From Tubiluchus corallicola (Eukaryota > Priapulida > Priapulimorpha > Priapulimorphida > Tubiluchidae), in NCBI GenBank assembly GCA_030141605.1, contig JAQGDQ010002422.1:1-53286 (forward strand): 53,286 nt of DNA, in the 5' to 3' direction. A program made the position numbers and the translations under genes. The number at the start of each line of letters is the position of its first letter. Position 1 is the stretch's first letter. Of this stretch, positions 17,556 through 27,105 are shown in pieces. The notes under the pieces were generated by a model that was given only the letters and a program-made list of their open reading frames with translations, was not told where the DNA came from and searched no databases.

Positions 17556-18632
17556 ATGAAACAATACGAAACTCTCCTCACCGAAACCCTCGTTGCTATC
17601 GAGAAAACAACAACTTTGCAAGAGCTTAACGATATTCGCGTCGCCTCTCTCGGAAAAAAAGGCGCCATCACACAGCTGACACGAACCCTCTCTCAGCTTG
17701 CTCCCGAACAACGACGAGAAGCCGGCAGCACAATCAATACACTCAAATCAAAAATCGAAGCCGCCGTCAAAACCCATAAAACAACCCTTGAGGAAAAACT
17801 CCTTCAAGAGAAACTCTCACAGGAAACAATCGACGTTACACTGCCACCACCACCAGAAAAAAACGGAACCATCCACCCCATCACGCAAACATTCGATGAA
17901 ATTATCGCCATCTTTGGCGCCATGGGGTTTTCCGTCGTCGAAGGGCCCGATATCGAAACAGACTGGTACAATTTCGAGGCCTTGAATATCCCTAAAGAAC
18001 ATCCCGCAAGACAAGAACATGATACCTTCTACCTGACCGCTCATAACGATCAGAGCCCAAAACTCCTGCGGACACATACCTCCCCTGTGCAAATCAGAAC
18101 CCTTTTGGAAACACCCCCTCCTGTGCGGATTATCGTCCCGGGGCGAACCTACAGATGCGACTCCGACCTTACACACTCCCCCATGTTTCATCAGGTTGAA
18201 GGGCTGCTCATCGATAAAAAAACACATCTTGGGCACCTAAAAGGATGCCTGATCGAATTTTGTAAAACATTCTTTAACCAACCTAACCTTCCCATGCGAT
18301 TTCGCGCAAGCCACTTCCCTTTTACAGAACCCTCCATGGAAGTCGATATCGGCTACAAAAAAGAAAATAACACCATCATGATTGGATATGACGACCAATG
18401 GCTGGAAATACTCGGCTGCGGTATGGTACATCCCAACGTCCTGAAAAACTGCAACCTTGATCCCGATATCTATCAAGGATTCGCCTTCGGAATGGGCGTT
18501 GAGCGAATCGCTATGCTGAAATATGGCGCACCCGACCTGCGCGCCTTCTTCGAATCTGACATCCGATGGCTGCAGCATTACGGCTTCTCACCTCTTGATA
18601 TCCCATCTCTGACAAAAGGGCTCCACTCATGA
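17556..18632 (+). CDS. pheS: Phenylalanine–tRNA ligase alpha subunit
   Basis: Catalytic subunit of the alpha2-beta2 enzyme that charges tRNA-Phe. N-terminal coiled coil (residues 1–80), then class II synthetase motifs: motif 2 in RTYRCDSDLTHSPMFHQVEG and motif 3 in FAFGMGVERIAMLKYG. The 358-residue length is normal. The start has only a weak purine-rich site (AAGGCTTAAG). The stop overlaps the pheT start by four bases (ATGA), indicating translational coupling. Confidence 0.98.
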   Translation: MKQYETLLTETLVAIEKTTTLQELNDIRVASLGKKGAITQLTRTLSQLAPEQRREAGSTINTLKSKIEAAVKTHKTTLEEKLLQEKLSQETIDVTLPPPPEKNGTIHPITQTFDEIIAIFGAMGFSVVEGPDIETDWYNFEALNIPKEHPARQEHDTFYLTAHNDQSPKLLRTHTSPVQIRTLLETPPPVRIIVPGRTYRCDSDLTHSPMFHQVEGLLIDKKTHLGHLKGCLIEFCKTFFNQPNLPMRFRASHFPFTEPSMEVDIGYKKENNTIMIGYDDQWLEILGCGMVHPNVLKNCNLDPDIYQGFAFGMGVERIAMLKYGAPDLRAFFESDIRWLQHYGFSPLDIPSLTKGLHS

Positions 18633-21034
18633 AACTAACGCTTAACTGGCTTAAAGACCATCTCGAAACTTCCGCAACCCTCACTGAAATATGCGACACC
18701 CTTACACAAATCGGCCTTGAAGTCGAAGAACTGCACGATAAAGCTCAGGAGCTTCAGGATTTCTCAGTAGCAGAAGTCCTCGACGCAAAACCACACCCAA
18801 ACGCAGACCGACTCCATGTCTGCACCGTCCAGACAAAAGACGATATCGTCTCTATTGTCTGCGGAGCCCCCAACGTCAAAACCGGCATGAAAGGTATCTT
18901 CGCCCCCGTTAATACCTATATACCCGGAATAAAAACAACCCTTAAACCAACAAAAATCCGAGGCGTGGAAAGCATCGGAATGCTCCTCTCCGAACATGAA
19001 ATGAACCTCGGGGACGATCATGACGGAATCATCTCGCTTCCCACCAATACACCCATAGGGCAAAACGCCGCCATCGCCATGGGAATTAATGATCCTGTGA
19101 TCGACCTGTCCATAACACCCAACAGAGGCGATTGCGCCGGCGTACGACATATCGCAAGAGACCTCGCCGCGGCCGGAATCGGAACCCTAAAACCTCTCAC
19201 CATCCCAATAACCAAAGGAACATTCCAAAGCCCAAAAATAATAGAAAACCAATTACCGGAACCTTTGAAAACCCTCTGCCCATGGTTCGTCGGACGCTAT
19301 ATCCGTAACGTCAGAAATACACAAAGCCCACAATGGATGCAGGATCGATTGCGCGCCATCGGCGCAAAGCCCATCTCTGCCCTCGTGGATATCACAAACT
19401 ATATGACGTTCGATCTTTGCAGGCCTTTCCACATCTTCGATGCGGACGCCATTGACGGAAATATCTCAACACGCCTCGCGACAGAAAAGGAAACAATAAA
19501 CGCCCTCAACGGACAAACCTATACTTTAGATTCAAATATGCTTCTTCTCGCCGACAAAACAAAAGCGCTCGGAATCGCCGGAGTCATGGGAGGAGAAGAA
19601 AGCGCATGCACCGAAAATACACAAAATGTCTTTCTTGAATCCGCCCTCTTCGACCCCCTGAATATCGCGGAAACCGGACGGAAACTCTCTATTCAAAGCG
19701 ACGCGAGATATCGATTCGAACGCGGAATCGACCCCTCCTTCCTAAAAGACGCATGCGAAATCGCTACCGCCTACATCCTTCAGTTCTGCGGAGGAGAAGC
19801 CTCCGAAATTACCCAAAGCGGAAAAGAACCCTCATGGAAAAAAACAATCGCCTTCACACCCAAAACAACAGAAAAACTCTGCGGAATTAATATTCCAGAC
19901 GAAAAACAACAGACAATCCTTAAAACACTCGGATTCTCCATAGAAAATACCTCCAATCATACCCTCTCCGTAACACCCCCACCATGGCGGAACGATGTGC
20001 AACAAAGCACATGCCTCGTAGAAGAAGTCATCCGAATATACGGACTCCATAAAATAAAACCAATCTCTCTTATCGATCCTGTAAAGCTTCCCGATCCCGC
20101 TTTAACACCAGAAAAAACACGCCACAGAAAAGCCGCAAGAACCCTCGCTACACGGGGATATTGCGAGGTGGTCACCATGTCCTTCCTCTCATCCGAGCTC
20201 GCAAAACATTTTACTGAAATTCCCGAAAAACTCTTCCTTATGAATCCCATCAGCGCAGCCCTTGACGTCATGAGACCAACCCTCATTCCCAACCTGCTGG
20301 ACGCCTGCCGAGCAAATTATGACCGCGGATTTGAAAATCTCGCCTTCTGTGAAGTGGGTCCTCAGTATCTCGACGATACACCAGAAGGGCAAAAACAAAT
20401 CGCCGCCGCCGTAAAAATCGGCCATAATCACCAGCGACACTGGCTCTCGGGCAAACGATCCGTCGACTTCTTCGACGCGAAATCCGACCTCCTGCAAACA
20501 CTCGCGCAATTATCCGTACCAACACAAAGTCTGCAAACACTCGCGAAAGCTCCGAAATGGTATCATCCAGGGCGATCCGCCACACTTGCCCTCGGCCCTA
20601 AAAATATCCTCGCGGTCTTCGGGGAAGTCCACCCCCATATCCTTAAAATCATGAATATTAAAGACCCCATAGTCGCGTTTGAAATCTATCTGGATAATCT
20701 TCCGAAAAAAACGCCAAAAGCCCTGCGCTCACAATATAAACCTTCCCCTTTACAATCCCTAAAGCGCGACATGGCCTTTATCGTGTCCAAAGAAACCGCC
20801 GCGCAAAAAATACAACAAACCGCACTTAAAGCCGATAAAAAATATATCAATAACGTGGAAATCTTCGATGTCTTCTCTGGAAAAAACATGGACGATTCCC
20901 AAAAATCAATCGCAATCGTACTAACAATACAACCCACCGACAAAACACTCACAGACGACGAGATCAACGCTATCATGAAACGTGTCAAAGACGCCGTCCA
21001 TAAAACAACCGGCGGCCTCCTGCGAGAAGCATAA
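18629..21034 (+). CDS. pheT: Phenylalanine–tRNA ligase beta subunit
   Basis: 801 residues, the usual beta-subunit length. Domains in order are an N-terminal tRNA-binding fold (about 40–150, with ADRLHVCTVQT and VCGAPNVKTGMKG), the B3/B4 editing domain (about 210–375, with DITNYMTFDLCRPFHIFDA), the B5 domain, the catalytic-like domain (EEVIRIYGLHKI; MNPISAALDVMRPTLIPNL) and a C-terminal anticodon-binding ferredoxin-like domain (LKRDMAFIVSKE). It overlaps pheS by four bases. Confidence 0.98.
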   Translation: MKLTLNWLKDHLETSATLTEICDTLTQIGLEVEELHDKAQELQDFSVAEVLDAKPHPNADRLHVCTVQTKDDIVSIVCGAPNVKTGMKGIFAPVNTYIPGIKTTLKPTKIRGVESIGMLLSEHEMNLGDDHDGIISLPTNTPIGQNAAIAMGINDPVIDLSITPNRGDCAGVRHIARDLAAAGIGTLKPLTIPITKGTFQSPKIIENQLPEPLKTLCPWFVGRYIRNVRNTQSPQWMQDRLRAIGAKPISALVDITNYMTFDLCRPFHIFDADAIDGNISTRLATEKETINALNGQTYTLDSNMLLLADKTKALGIAGVMGGEESACTENTQNVFLESALFDPLNIAETGRKLSIQSDARYRFERGIDPSFLKDACEIATAYILQFCGGEASEITQSGKEPSWKKTIAFTPKTTEKLCGINIPDEKQQTILKTLGFSIENTSNHTLSVTPPPWRNDVQQSTCLVEEVIRIYGLHKIKPISLIDPVKLPDPALTPEKTRHRKAARTLATRGYCEVVTMSFLSSELAKHFTEIPEKLFLMNPISAALDVMRPTLIPNLLDACRANYDRGFENLAFCEVGPQYLDDTPEGQKQIAAAVKIGHNHQRHWLSGKRSVDFFDAKSDLLQTLAQLSVPTQSLQTLAKAPKWYHPGRSATLALGPKNILAVFGEVHPHILKIMNIKDPIVAFEIYLDNLPKKTPKALRSQYKPSPLQSLKRDMAFIVSKETAAQKIQQTALKADKKYINNVEIFDVFSGKNMDDSQKSIAIVLTIQPTDKTLTDDEINAIMKRVKDAVHKTTGGLLREA

Positions 21035-21039
21035 ATCCC

Positions 21040-22392
21040 ATGAAAATACCCCTCATATCCCTGAAAGCAACCCCCCTCTTTGGTACCGTCGCACTCCCTG
21101 GCGATAAATCAATCTCCCATAGAGCCCTCATCATCGGCGCCATCGCAGAGGGAACAACACACATTACAGGATTGCTCGAAAGTGAAGATGTCCTAAGAAC
21201 CATCAACGCCCTGAAAGAAGTCGGCGTCGACATCACAAAAATAAATAAAAATACATGGGAAATCATTGGAAAAAAACACCGGAAAAACTTCCATGAACCC
21301 CTAAAACCCCTCTATATGGGCAACGCCGGAACAACAACACGCCTGCTGATAGGACTCTTCACGGGATGCGACTTCTCCGTAACATTTTATGGCGATTCCT
21401 CCCTGACAAAACGATCTATGAAACGAATTGTCGACCCCCTCACAGACATGGGCGCACGCTTCCTGTGCAGAAATCAACACTATCTCCCCCTGACAATGGT
21501 CGGAACAAACAATCCACACGCCCTCTCATACCAACTTCCCATGCCTTCCGCACAGGTAAAATCCGCAATCCTTCTCGCTGGGCTAAACAGCCAAGAAACA
21601 ACCGAGATTATCGAACCCATACCCTCACGAGATCATACAGAAAGAATGCTCAAAACATTCGGCGCCGATATCATAATCACACCAATAGAAAATAATGGGC
21701 GTCTTATCAGACTTCACCCAAAATCACACCCTCTTATCGCCCAAAATATCGCCATTCCAAGCGACTTCTCCGCTGCCGCGTTTCTTATCGTCGCGGCGAT
21801 TTTAGTGCCTAACTCAAAAATAACCCTCCATAATATCGGCATGAATCAATATCGAATCGGACTCCTGCTCTCCCTGCAGGAAATGGGCGCTGACCTATCC
21901 ATACAAATGAATAATAACACCCCCACAGAAGAGCCCACCGCAACAATAACCGCCAGCGCCAACACTCCCTTGCGCGGAATTACCCTGCCAGAGAAACGTG
22001 TCCCAGACATGATCGACGAATTTCCCATCTTCGCCATCGCAGCCGCGTGCGCAGAAGGAACAACAATAATGAAAGGACTCACGGAACTCCGCGTTAAAGA
22101 ATCCGACCGACTGGCCGCAATCGCACAAGGACTCGAGAAATGCGGCGTCACCATCCAAGAGGAAAATGACTCCCTGATCATTCACGGAACCGGAAAACCA
22201 CCAAGCGGAAATGTCCGTATCTCAACGGAAATGGACCATAGAATCGCCATGGCCTTCCTGATCCTCGGCGCCGTTACAGACAATCCCATACAAATCGACG
22301 ACGGAGCCGCCATCAATACCAGCTTCCCAGAGTTTATCCCCCTCATGAATAAATTAGGATACCAAATCACACCCTTGAAAAATCAGTTTTGA
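21040..22392 (+). CDS. aroA: 3-phosphoshikimate 1-carboxyvinyltransferase (EPSP synthase)
   Basis: Joins shikimate-3-phosphate and phosphoenolpyruvate in the shikimate pathway. Motifs are LPGDKSISHRALIIGA, MGNAGTTTRLLIGL, SAQVKSAILLAGL and LRVKESDRLAAIAQGL. The 450-residue length and lineage look like the alphaproteobacterial form. It begins only five bases after pheT, with no separate promoter visible, so it is probably transcribed with pheST. This is an unusual partner: alphaproteobacterial aroA normally sits directly upstream of cmk. Confidence 0.97.
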   Translation: MKIPLISLKATPLFGTVALPGDKSISHRALIIGAIAEGTTHITGLLESEDVLRTINALKEVGVDITKINKNTWEIIGKKHRKNFHEPLKPLYMGNAGTTTRLLIGLFTGCDFSVTFYGDSSLTKRSMKRIVDPLTDMGARFLCRNQHYLPLTMVGTNNPHALSYQLPMPSAQVKSAILLAGLNSQETTEIIEPIPSRDHTERMLKTFGADIIITPIENNGRLIRLHPKSHPLIAQNIAIPSDFSAAAFLIVAAILVPNSKITLHNIGMNQYRIGLLLSLQEMGADLSIQMNNNTPTEEPTATITASANTPLRGITLPEKRVPDMIDEFPIFAIAAACAEGTTIMKGLTELRVKESDRLAAIAQGLEKCGVTIQEENDSLIIHGTGKPPSGNVRISTEMDHRIAMAFLILGAVTDNPIQIDDGAAINTSFPEFIPLMNKLGYQITPLKNQF

Positions 22393-23167
22393 AAAATTAA
22401 CCGCCACAATAAAAACACACAATCCCCTCCTCACGCAGCGTGTCAGCACCTTCCGAAAAGAAAATCAGGATAGCTATAAGCAGCCACCACCACGGTCCCT
22501 ATAGAAACCTCTCTTTCCCTATGGTTTCCAGAAACTTCTCCTCTTTCGCAAAAATCCTTGATGTCCATAAGATGGAACGCCCCTTTTTACATATTCTCAA
22601 TACTTGCTTTAATTCCATAGACAATCCCGCAGCCGCCGCTCATATATAACGCCTGGTATATTTTGGATCTCAATATTCTAAACAGCTCTCAATCATACGC
22701 TTTATCCAATATCACACGCAAATTCCCACTCAAGCCAACCTAACAAACCTTTTGAGAGCCAAAAGAAAAGGCTATTAAAAGAGAGTCCCGAAAAACAGAC
22801 AGTCAATTGAAAAGAAAATAATAGTGAAAAAATCACAGCTTTAGAAAAAGTGATTACAAGACTTGTAAAACTTTATTGAAAAAGATGGAGAGATAGATAT
22901 TTCTCATTCCTTAGGGAATAGAATACAGATAAGGATAAAAACAAAGACTTTCCTGAAATCGCCCAGTTAAAACAATCACAAAAATTAGACTGCCAGAGAA
23001 TAACACTCAACGATTGAGCAATCAATCAAAAGAAAAATAACGATACCGTTGATTCAGAAAATATATCAACAAGAAGACACTATCCTGATTAAACGCCTCT
23101 CGCGACCGCTCGCCTCTAAAAAAACTACAGAGCCGATATTTTCCTTCCCTTCAAGGAACAGGCATCT
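22393..23167. other. 775-bp gene-poor region between aroA and ctrA
   Basis: No supported gene. A 69-codon frame (22440–22649) has no ribosome binding site and looks random. Around 22800–23010 one frame, interrupted by several stops, reads like a short coiled-coil (SEKITALEKVITRLVKLY), so a decayed small gene is possible. aroA and ctrA converge across it, but no strong terminator hairpin was found. Confidence 0.4.
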
Positions 23168-23893
23168 TTAAGCCGTCGCGGTTACTTTTTCCTTCTTTTG
23201 TTCCTCTTCCTCAAGCGTCGGAACACGCAAAACATAGCCCTGACCCCAGACAGTCTCTATATAATTTGAATCCTCGCCTGTAATCGACCGTATCTTCTTT
23301 CGTAACTTGCAGATGAAAACATCCATGATTTTTAACATCGGCTCCTCTTTCCCGCCATAAAGATGGCTTAAGAAAACATCTTTTGAAACAGGACGACCAT
23401 ACCGCAAAACCAATAACTCCAGTATCTGATACTCTTTCGCCGTCAAACGTAACGGTAAATCATTGATAAACGCGTTGCGCGCCTCAATATCAATCTTAAT
23501 ATTGCCAATCGTAACAACAGAATGACCATGACCTCGCGAACGACGGATCAACGCATGAACACGTGCTAATAACTCATCCCTGTCAAAAGGCTTGGTTAAA
23601 TAATCATCCGCGCCATTGGAAAAGCCCTTCAGCTTATGATCCAACTCCCCTAAACCCGAAAGAATCAAAACCGGAGTCTCTATACGTGCGCTCCGTAAAT
23701 TCCACAAAACCTCAAAACCATCCATATCAGGTAGCAAAATATCCAGGATAATTAAATCATAATCATAAAAACGGACAAGCTCTAACGCCTCATCTCCGCG
23801 ATCTGTCGTATCACTAACAATATTGTCCCGCTTTAAAGCCATCTGAACAGTTCGTGACGTTAGATAATCATCTTCGACTACTAATACTCGCAT
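23168..23893 (-). CDS. ctrA: Cell-cycle response regulator CtrA
   Basis: OmpR-family response regulator that controls cell cycle, motility and division genes in alphaproteobacteria. Receiver domain 1–120 with acidic pocket ED8-D9 and phospho-acceptor D51. With the start at 23893, D51 matches the numbering of Caulobacter CtrA, which supports this ATG over the one at 23905. The winged-helix effector (about 127–230) has LPLRLTAKEYQILELL, VSKDVFLSHLYGG, DVFICKLRKKI and ETVWGQGYVLRVP. The extra C-terminal tail is Glu/Lys-rich. No ribosome binding site is obvious. A perfect CtrA box lies upstream, suggesting autoregulation. Confidence 0.95.
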   Translation of the reverse strand: MRVLVVEDDYLTSRTVQMALKRDNIVSDTTDRGDEALELVRFYDYDLIILDILLPDMDGFEVLWNLRSARIETPVLILSGLGELDHKLKGFSNGADDYLTKPFDRDELLARVHALIRRSRGHGHSVVTIGNIKIDIEARNAFINDLPLRLTAKEYQILELLVLRYGRPVSKDVFLSHLYGGKEEPMLKIMDVFICKLRKKIRSITGEDSNYIETVWGQGYVLRVPTLEEEEQKKEKVTATA

Positions 23894-23944
23894 AACATTA
23901 ACCATATTTACATTAAAACAATTAAATCATAAATAGAGTATAGG

Positions 23945-23959
23945 TTAACCTTTTCTTTA
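23945..23959. promoter_or_regulatory. Near-consensus CtrA half-site pair close to ctrA
   Basis: TTAA, seven bases, then TTTA (one mismatch to TTAA-N7-TTAA). It lies about 50 bases upstream of the ctrA start, where a second autoregulatory site would be expected. Confidence 0.35.
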
Positions 23960-24134
23960 CCAACATGTAAAGCTTTTTTAATAACAGACCATAGTAAACA
24001 AGCTCAAAGCCCATAAATACAAAGCAACAAAATAAATAGAGCATTTAAGCTATGATTTTTTACAAGCCATGATGTTTTTTCATGGCAGCATTGCAACTAT
24101 AACGCTTCTTATTTCCTAAAAATAACATTATTAT

Positions 24135-24149
24135 TTAAGGATCATTTAA
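24135..24149. promoter_or_regulatory. Perfect CtrA-binding box
   Basis: TTAA-GGATCAT-TTAA matches the full TTAA-N7-TTAA consensus known for CtrA. It lies about 240 bases upstream of the ctrA start, in the noncoding stretch between uppP and ctrA. Confidence 0.65.
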
Positions 24150-24236
24150 TATTTGTAGATTAAAGTGGTAATTGAGTTAGTAAGTTAAAAGGTTTCACTT
24201 ATATTTAAGTTTCCTCAATTTATGCAAGAACTCCTT

Positions 24237-24291
24237 TTGCTATCGGGCATCATACCTCCCTCCTTTTTCTCTCTCCTTTGCCCGATAGCAA
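24237..24291. repeat. 12-bp perfect inverted repeat just downstream of uppP
   Basis: TTGCTATCGGGC (24237–24248) and GCCCGATAGCAA (24280–24291) flank a 31-base pyrimidine-rich loop. On the minus strand the loop carries a very strong Shine-Dalgarno-like run (AGGAGGGAGG) followed at once by ATG codons. Lacking a T-run, it is not a typical terminator. It begins 12 bases after the uppP stop. Confidence 0.7.
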
Positions 24292-24303
24292 CCCCTCTTT
24301 ATT

Positions 24304-25110
24304 CTACATGTTCCACCAGACAAGCAGTAAAATACCACCAAGAGCTAAACGATAACAGACAAAGATCGTAAAGCCAGATCGGCGAACCCAACGCATCAAA
24401 AACGCGATCGACAATAACGCAACCCAAAACGATAAAACGCTCGCCAGTAAAAAACTCACCACCCCGGTATGCTCCCCTAAACGCACAAGCTTTATTCCCT
24501 CCCAGAAACTCGCCGCCAAAATAACCGGTATCGATAGCAAAATAGAAAATCGAACTGCCTCCGCACGCCCCATTCCCAAAAATCGCGCCATCGTCATGGT
24601 AACACCCGACCGACTTGCACCCGGAATCAACGAAAAAATTTGAAACAAACCAATATATAAAGCTCCCTTAAATCCTAAAGAATATTGCCTCTCTGAAAGA
24701 AAGCAATCCGAAATATACAACAAAATCCCAAAAAAAATCGTCGCTAAAGCAATAACCAATAAAGAAGAACGAATAACAGCGTATCCACCCCATAAACTTA
24801 CAAAAAAACCAACACACAAAACAGGAAGAGACGCAACAGACAATAATAAGAAAAAACGCCCCGCTTCCGATTCAAAACGACCGGAGAGAAGATCCCTCAC
24901 TCCCCGTAGCAAATACACAATATCCTCGCGAAAATAAACCATAACCGCGCATAAAGTCCCTAAATGAACAGAAACATCCATCGCCAACCCCTGCTCAGGC
25001 CAATGTAGAAAATAAGGAAATAAAATTATATGCGCAGAAGAGCTGATCGGTAAAAATTCCGTAATCCCCTGAATAACCGAAATAACAAATATATGAACCC
25101 AGCTTACCAA
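24304..25110 (-). CDS. uppP: Undecaprenyl-diphosphatase (BacA/UppP)
   Basis: Inner-membrane enzyme that recycles undecaprenyl pyrophosphate to the monophosphate carrier for peptidoglycan and other envelope polymers. Signature motifs are GITEFLPISSSAHIIL near the N-terminus and IPGASRSGVTMTMARFLGM around residues 160–180. Seven or eight hydrophobic helices are visible over 268 residues. The start codon is TTG with GAGGGG about six bases upstream; no internal ATG occurs before the first motif. Confidence 0.96.
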   Translation of the reverse strand: MVSWVHIFVISVIQGITEFLPISSSAHIILFPYFLHWPEQGLAMDVSVHLGTLCAVMVYFREDIVYLLRGVRDLLSGRFESEAGRFFLLLSVASLPVLCVGFFVSLWGGYAVIRSSLLVIALATIFFGILLYISDCFLSERQYSLGFKGALYIGLFQIFSLIPGASRSGVTMTMARFLGMGRAEAVRFSILLSIPVILAASFWEGIKLVRLGEHTGVVSFLLASVLSFWVALLSIAFLMRWVRRSGFTIFVCYRLALGGILLLVWWNM

Positions 25111-25163
25111 TATAAACCCCTCAATCCACCCCTTCTATACCATCGCTCAAAAAATCCCCGGCT

Positions 25164-26051
25164 TTATGATCCCGACTCTTTCAGATCAATACGCTGCGAT
25201 AAACGCCACTTTGACGCCTTATACGTCCCGACCATCGTGATCCCCGTCGAAAAAAACGCCAGCTCCTCTAAAGCGAGACGAACATGATAATCCTCCGGAT
25301 GACCCTCAAAATCAATAAAAAATCGCGCCGCCTGAAACGACTGATCCAAATAACTCTCCAAGCGCGTAATATTAATATTATTCGTCGCAAAACTACTCAA
25401 CGCCTTAAATAACGCCGCCGGTATATCACGAACCTCGAAAAAAAGCGACGTCACAACCAACCTATCATCATACACCGGAACATAATGCTGACGAGACATC
25501 ACTAAAAAACGCGTCGTATTGCCCGCGACATCCTCCACATGAGTCTTCAGCGGCACAAGACCATAAATCTCCCCCGCCAACAAAGACGCGATAACACATG
25601 TCTGCTTATCCCGAGAGTCCGATAATAACGCCGCGGAACCCGCTGTATCCAAACAAATCGTTGGCGTTAATCTCAATGACTGAATTAACTCCCGACACTG
25701 ATGCAAAGCTTGAACATGACTATGTACAAAACGCATATCCTCTAAACAAGCCCCCGGAATCGCCAGAAGATTATGCTCAATAAGTTGATAATGCTCCCCA
25801 ACCGCAAATAAACCCGACCCGGGCAAAAGAGCATGAATATCCGAAACACGACCCGCCGTCGAATTCTCGACAGGAATCATCGCTAAATCTGCCTCACCAT
25901 CACGAACCGCCGCGAAAGTCGCCTCAAAATCTAAGCAGGGAACCGTCTCCAACGTCGGAAAAACAGACCGGCACGCCATATCAGAATAAGCCCCAAAACG
26001 ACCCTGAAACGCTATCTTACTCGCTGAAATATGCTCTAGTATATTTATCAT
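25164..26051 (-). CDS. pheA: Prephenate dehydratase
   Basis: Converts prephenate to phenylpyruvate for phenylalanine synthesis. This is the monofunctional alphaproteobacterial type, without a chorismate mutase domain. Periplasmic-binding-protein-like catalytic domain about 12–190 with FQGRFGAYSDMA, MIPVENSTAGRVSDIH and the catalytic Thr in GNTTRFLVM. A C-terminal ACT domain follows (about 205–285, LFKALSSFATNNINITRLES) for feedback sensing of phenylalanine. It lies between kdsB (25 bases away) and uppP (53 bases away) on the same strand and is probably co-transcribed. Confidence 0.96.
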   Translation of the reverse strand: MINILEHISASKIAFQGRFGAYSDMACRSVFPTLETVPCLDFEATFAAVRDGEADLAMIPVENSTAGRVSDIHALLPGSGLFAVGEHYQLIEHNLLAIPGACLEDMRFVHSHVQALHQCRELIQSLRLTPTICLDTAGSAALLSDSRDKQTCVIASLLAGEIYGLVPLKTHVEDVAGNTTRFLVMSRQHYVPVYDDRLVVTSLFFEVRDIPAALFKALSSFATNNINITRLESYLDQSFQAARFFIDFEGHPEDYHVRLALEELAFFSTGITMVGTYKASKWRLSQRIDLKESGS

Positions 26052-26076
26052 GCCAAAAATTTCTCCCCTTCCCTAT

Positions 26077-26820
26077 TTATTTACGTGAATCCATCATAGA
26101 CTGAATAACAAGCAGATCCTCCGGCGTATCAACCCCTAAAGGGATATCCTCCACAAGCGATAAATCAATACGCATGCCCGCCTCTAAAGCCCGAAGCTGC
26201 TCCAGCTTCTCTCGAGTCTCTAAAATACCCGGCGATAACGAAACAAAACGCGATAACGATAAACGACGCCACGCATAAATCCCTATATGATGAATACGAC
26301 CGCCCTGACCCCAAGGAACAGGCAAACGACTGAAATAAAGCGCACGACCAACACGCGCGCCCGGCGCAAGCGAAACCACCGCCTTAACAACATGAGGAGA
26401 CGATATATCCTCCTTCGTACCCATAATAGAACCAAGCGTCCCAATATCAACAGATGAATCCTCCAGCGGATCCAAAACCCTGCCAATCGTCTCAGGGGAA
26501 ATTAACGGTAAATCCCCCTGAAGATTCACAATAATATCATACATACCCGCAGAATCATACGCGCATAACGCCGCGAAAACACGATCAGAACCAGAAGGAA
26601 GATCCTTCTCCGTCAAAACCGCCTCCCCCCCGAGATCAGAAATCACTTCCAAAATCTCACGCTCCCCACACGCCACAAGAACAGGACCAACATCCGCTTC
26701 AAGCGCACGACGCCAAACATGCACAATCATTGGCTCTCCGGAAATTAACGCCAGCGGCTTGCCAGGAAACCGAACAGACTCCATACGCGCCGGAATCACA
26801 ACTAAAGGACGAATAGCCAT
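26077..26820 (-). CDS. kdsB: 3-deoxy-manno-octulosonate cytidylyltransferase
   Basis: Activates Kdo as CMP-Kdo for lipopolysaccharide inner-core synthesis. N-terminal nucleotide-binding signature VVIPARMESVRFPGKPLALI, then NLQGDLPLI with the metal-binding Asp, and HIGIYAWRR near residue 180. About 247 residues, the usual length. A GTG precedes the chosen ATG; the ATG at 26820 has GGAG eight bases upstream. First gene of the kdsB–pheA–uppP run; it implies an LPS-bearing outer membrane. Confidence 0.96.
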   Translation of the reverse strand: MAIRPLVVIPARMESVRFPGKPLALISGEPMIVHVWRRALEADVGPVLVACGEREILEVISDLGGEAVLTEKDLPSGSDRVFAALCAYDSAGMYDIIVNLQGDLPLISPETIGRVLDPLEDSSVDIGTLGSIMGTKEDISSPHVVKAVVSLAPGARVGRALYFSRLPVPWGQGGRIHHIGIYAWRRLSLSRFVSLSPGILETREKLEQLRALEAGMRIDLSLVEDIPLGVDTPEDLLVIQSMMDSRK

Positions 26821-27042
26821 CACTTATACTCCTTAACTATAAAATACCACTCCCCCCTAAAAGTAAATCATCACAAAAAATACGTCTACAACTATTTATC
26901 CACTTTTCACCAAGAGCTCCAAGCAAACTAACCATAAGACAATACACACCTCTATAAGCCCGCTAAAACATATAGAAAATCCTCTTCGCAAAAATACCAA
27001 AAATAAAATAGATGTAAAAAATAAATACCCACTAGCAATAGT

Positions 27043-27057
27043 TGGCACAAAACATGC
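27043..27057 (+). promoter_or_regulatory. Sigma-54-type promoter upstream of the small-protein cluster
   Basis: TGGCAC, five bases, then ATGC, followed by T. The GG and GC elements have the exact -24/-12 spacing of RpoN promoters, and only one base of the core deviates (A for T before TGC). Transcription would begin near 27069, about 37 bases before the first small gene. The 200 bases upstream are AT-rich and could host IHF and an activator, but no enhancer was identified. Confidence 0.6.
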
Positions 27058-27105
27058 TTTTATATTTCATAAAAGAAAAAATACACATTTATGGAGTATA
27101 GACCA

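Noticed and set aside
22440-22649. 69-aa open frame after aroA
   Set aside because: No Shine-Dalgarno, no motif and random-looking composition.
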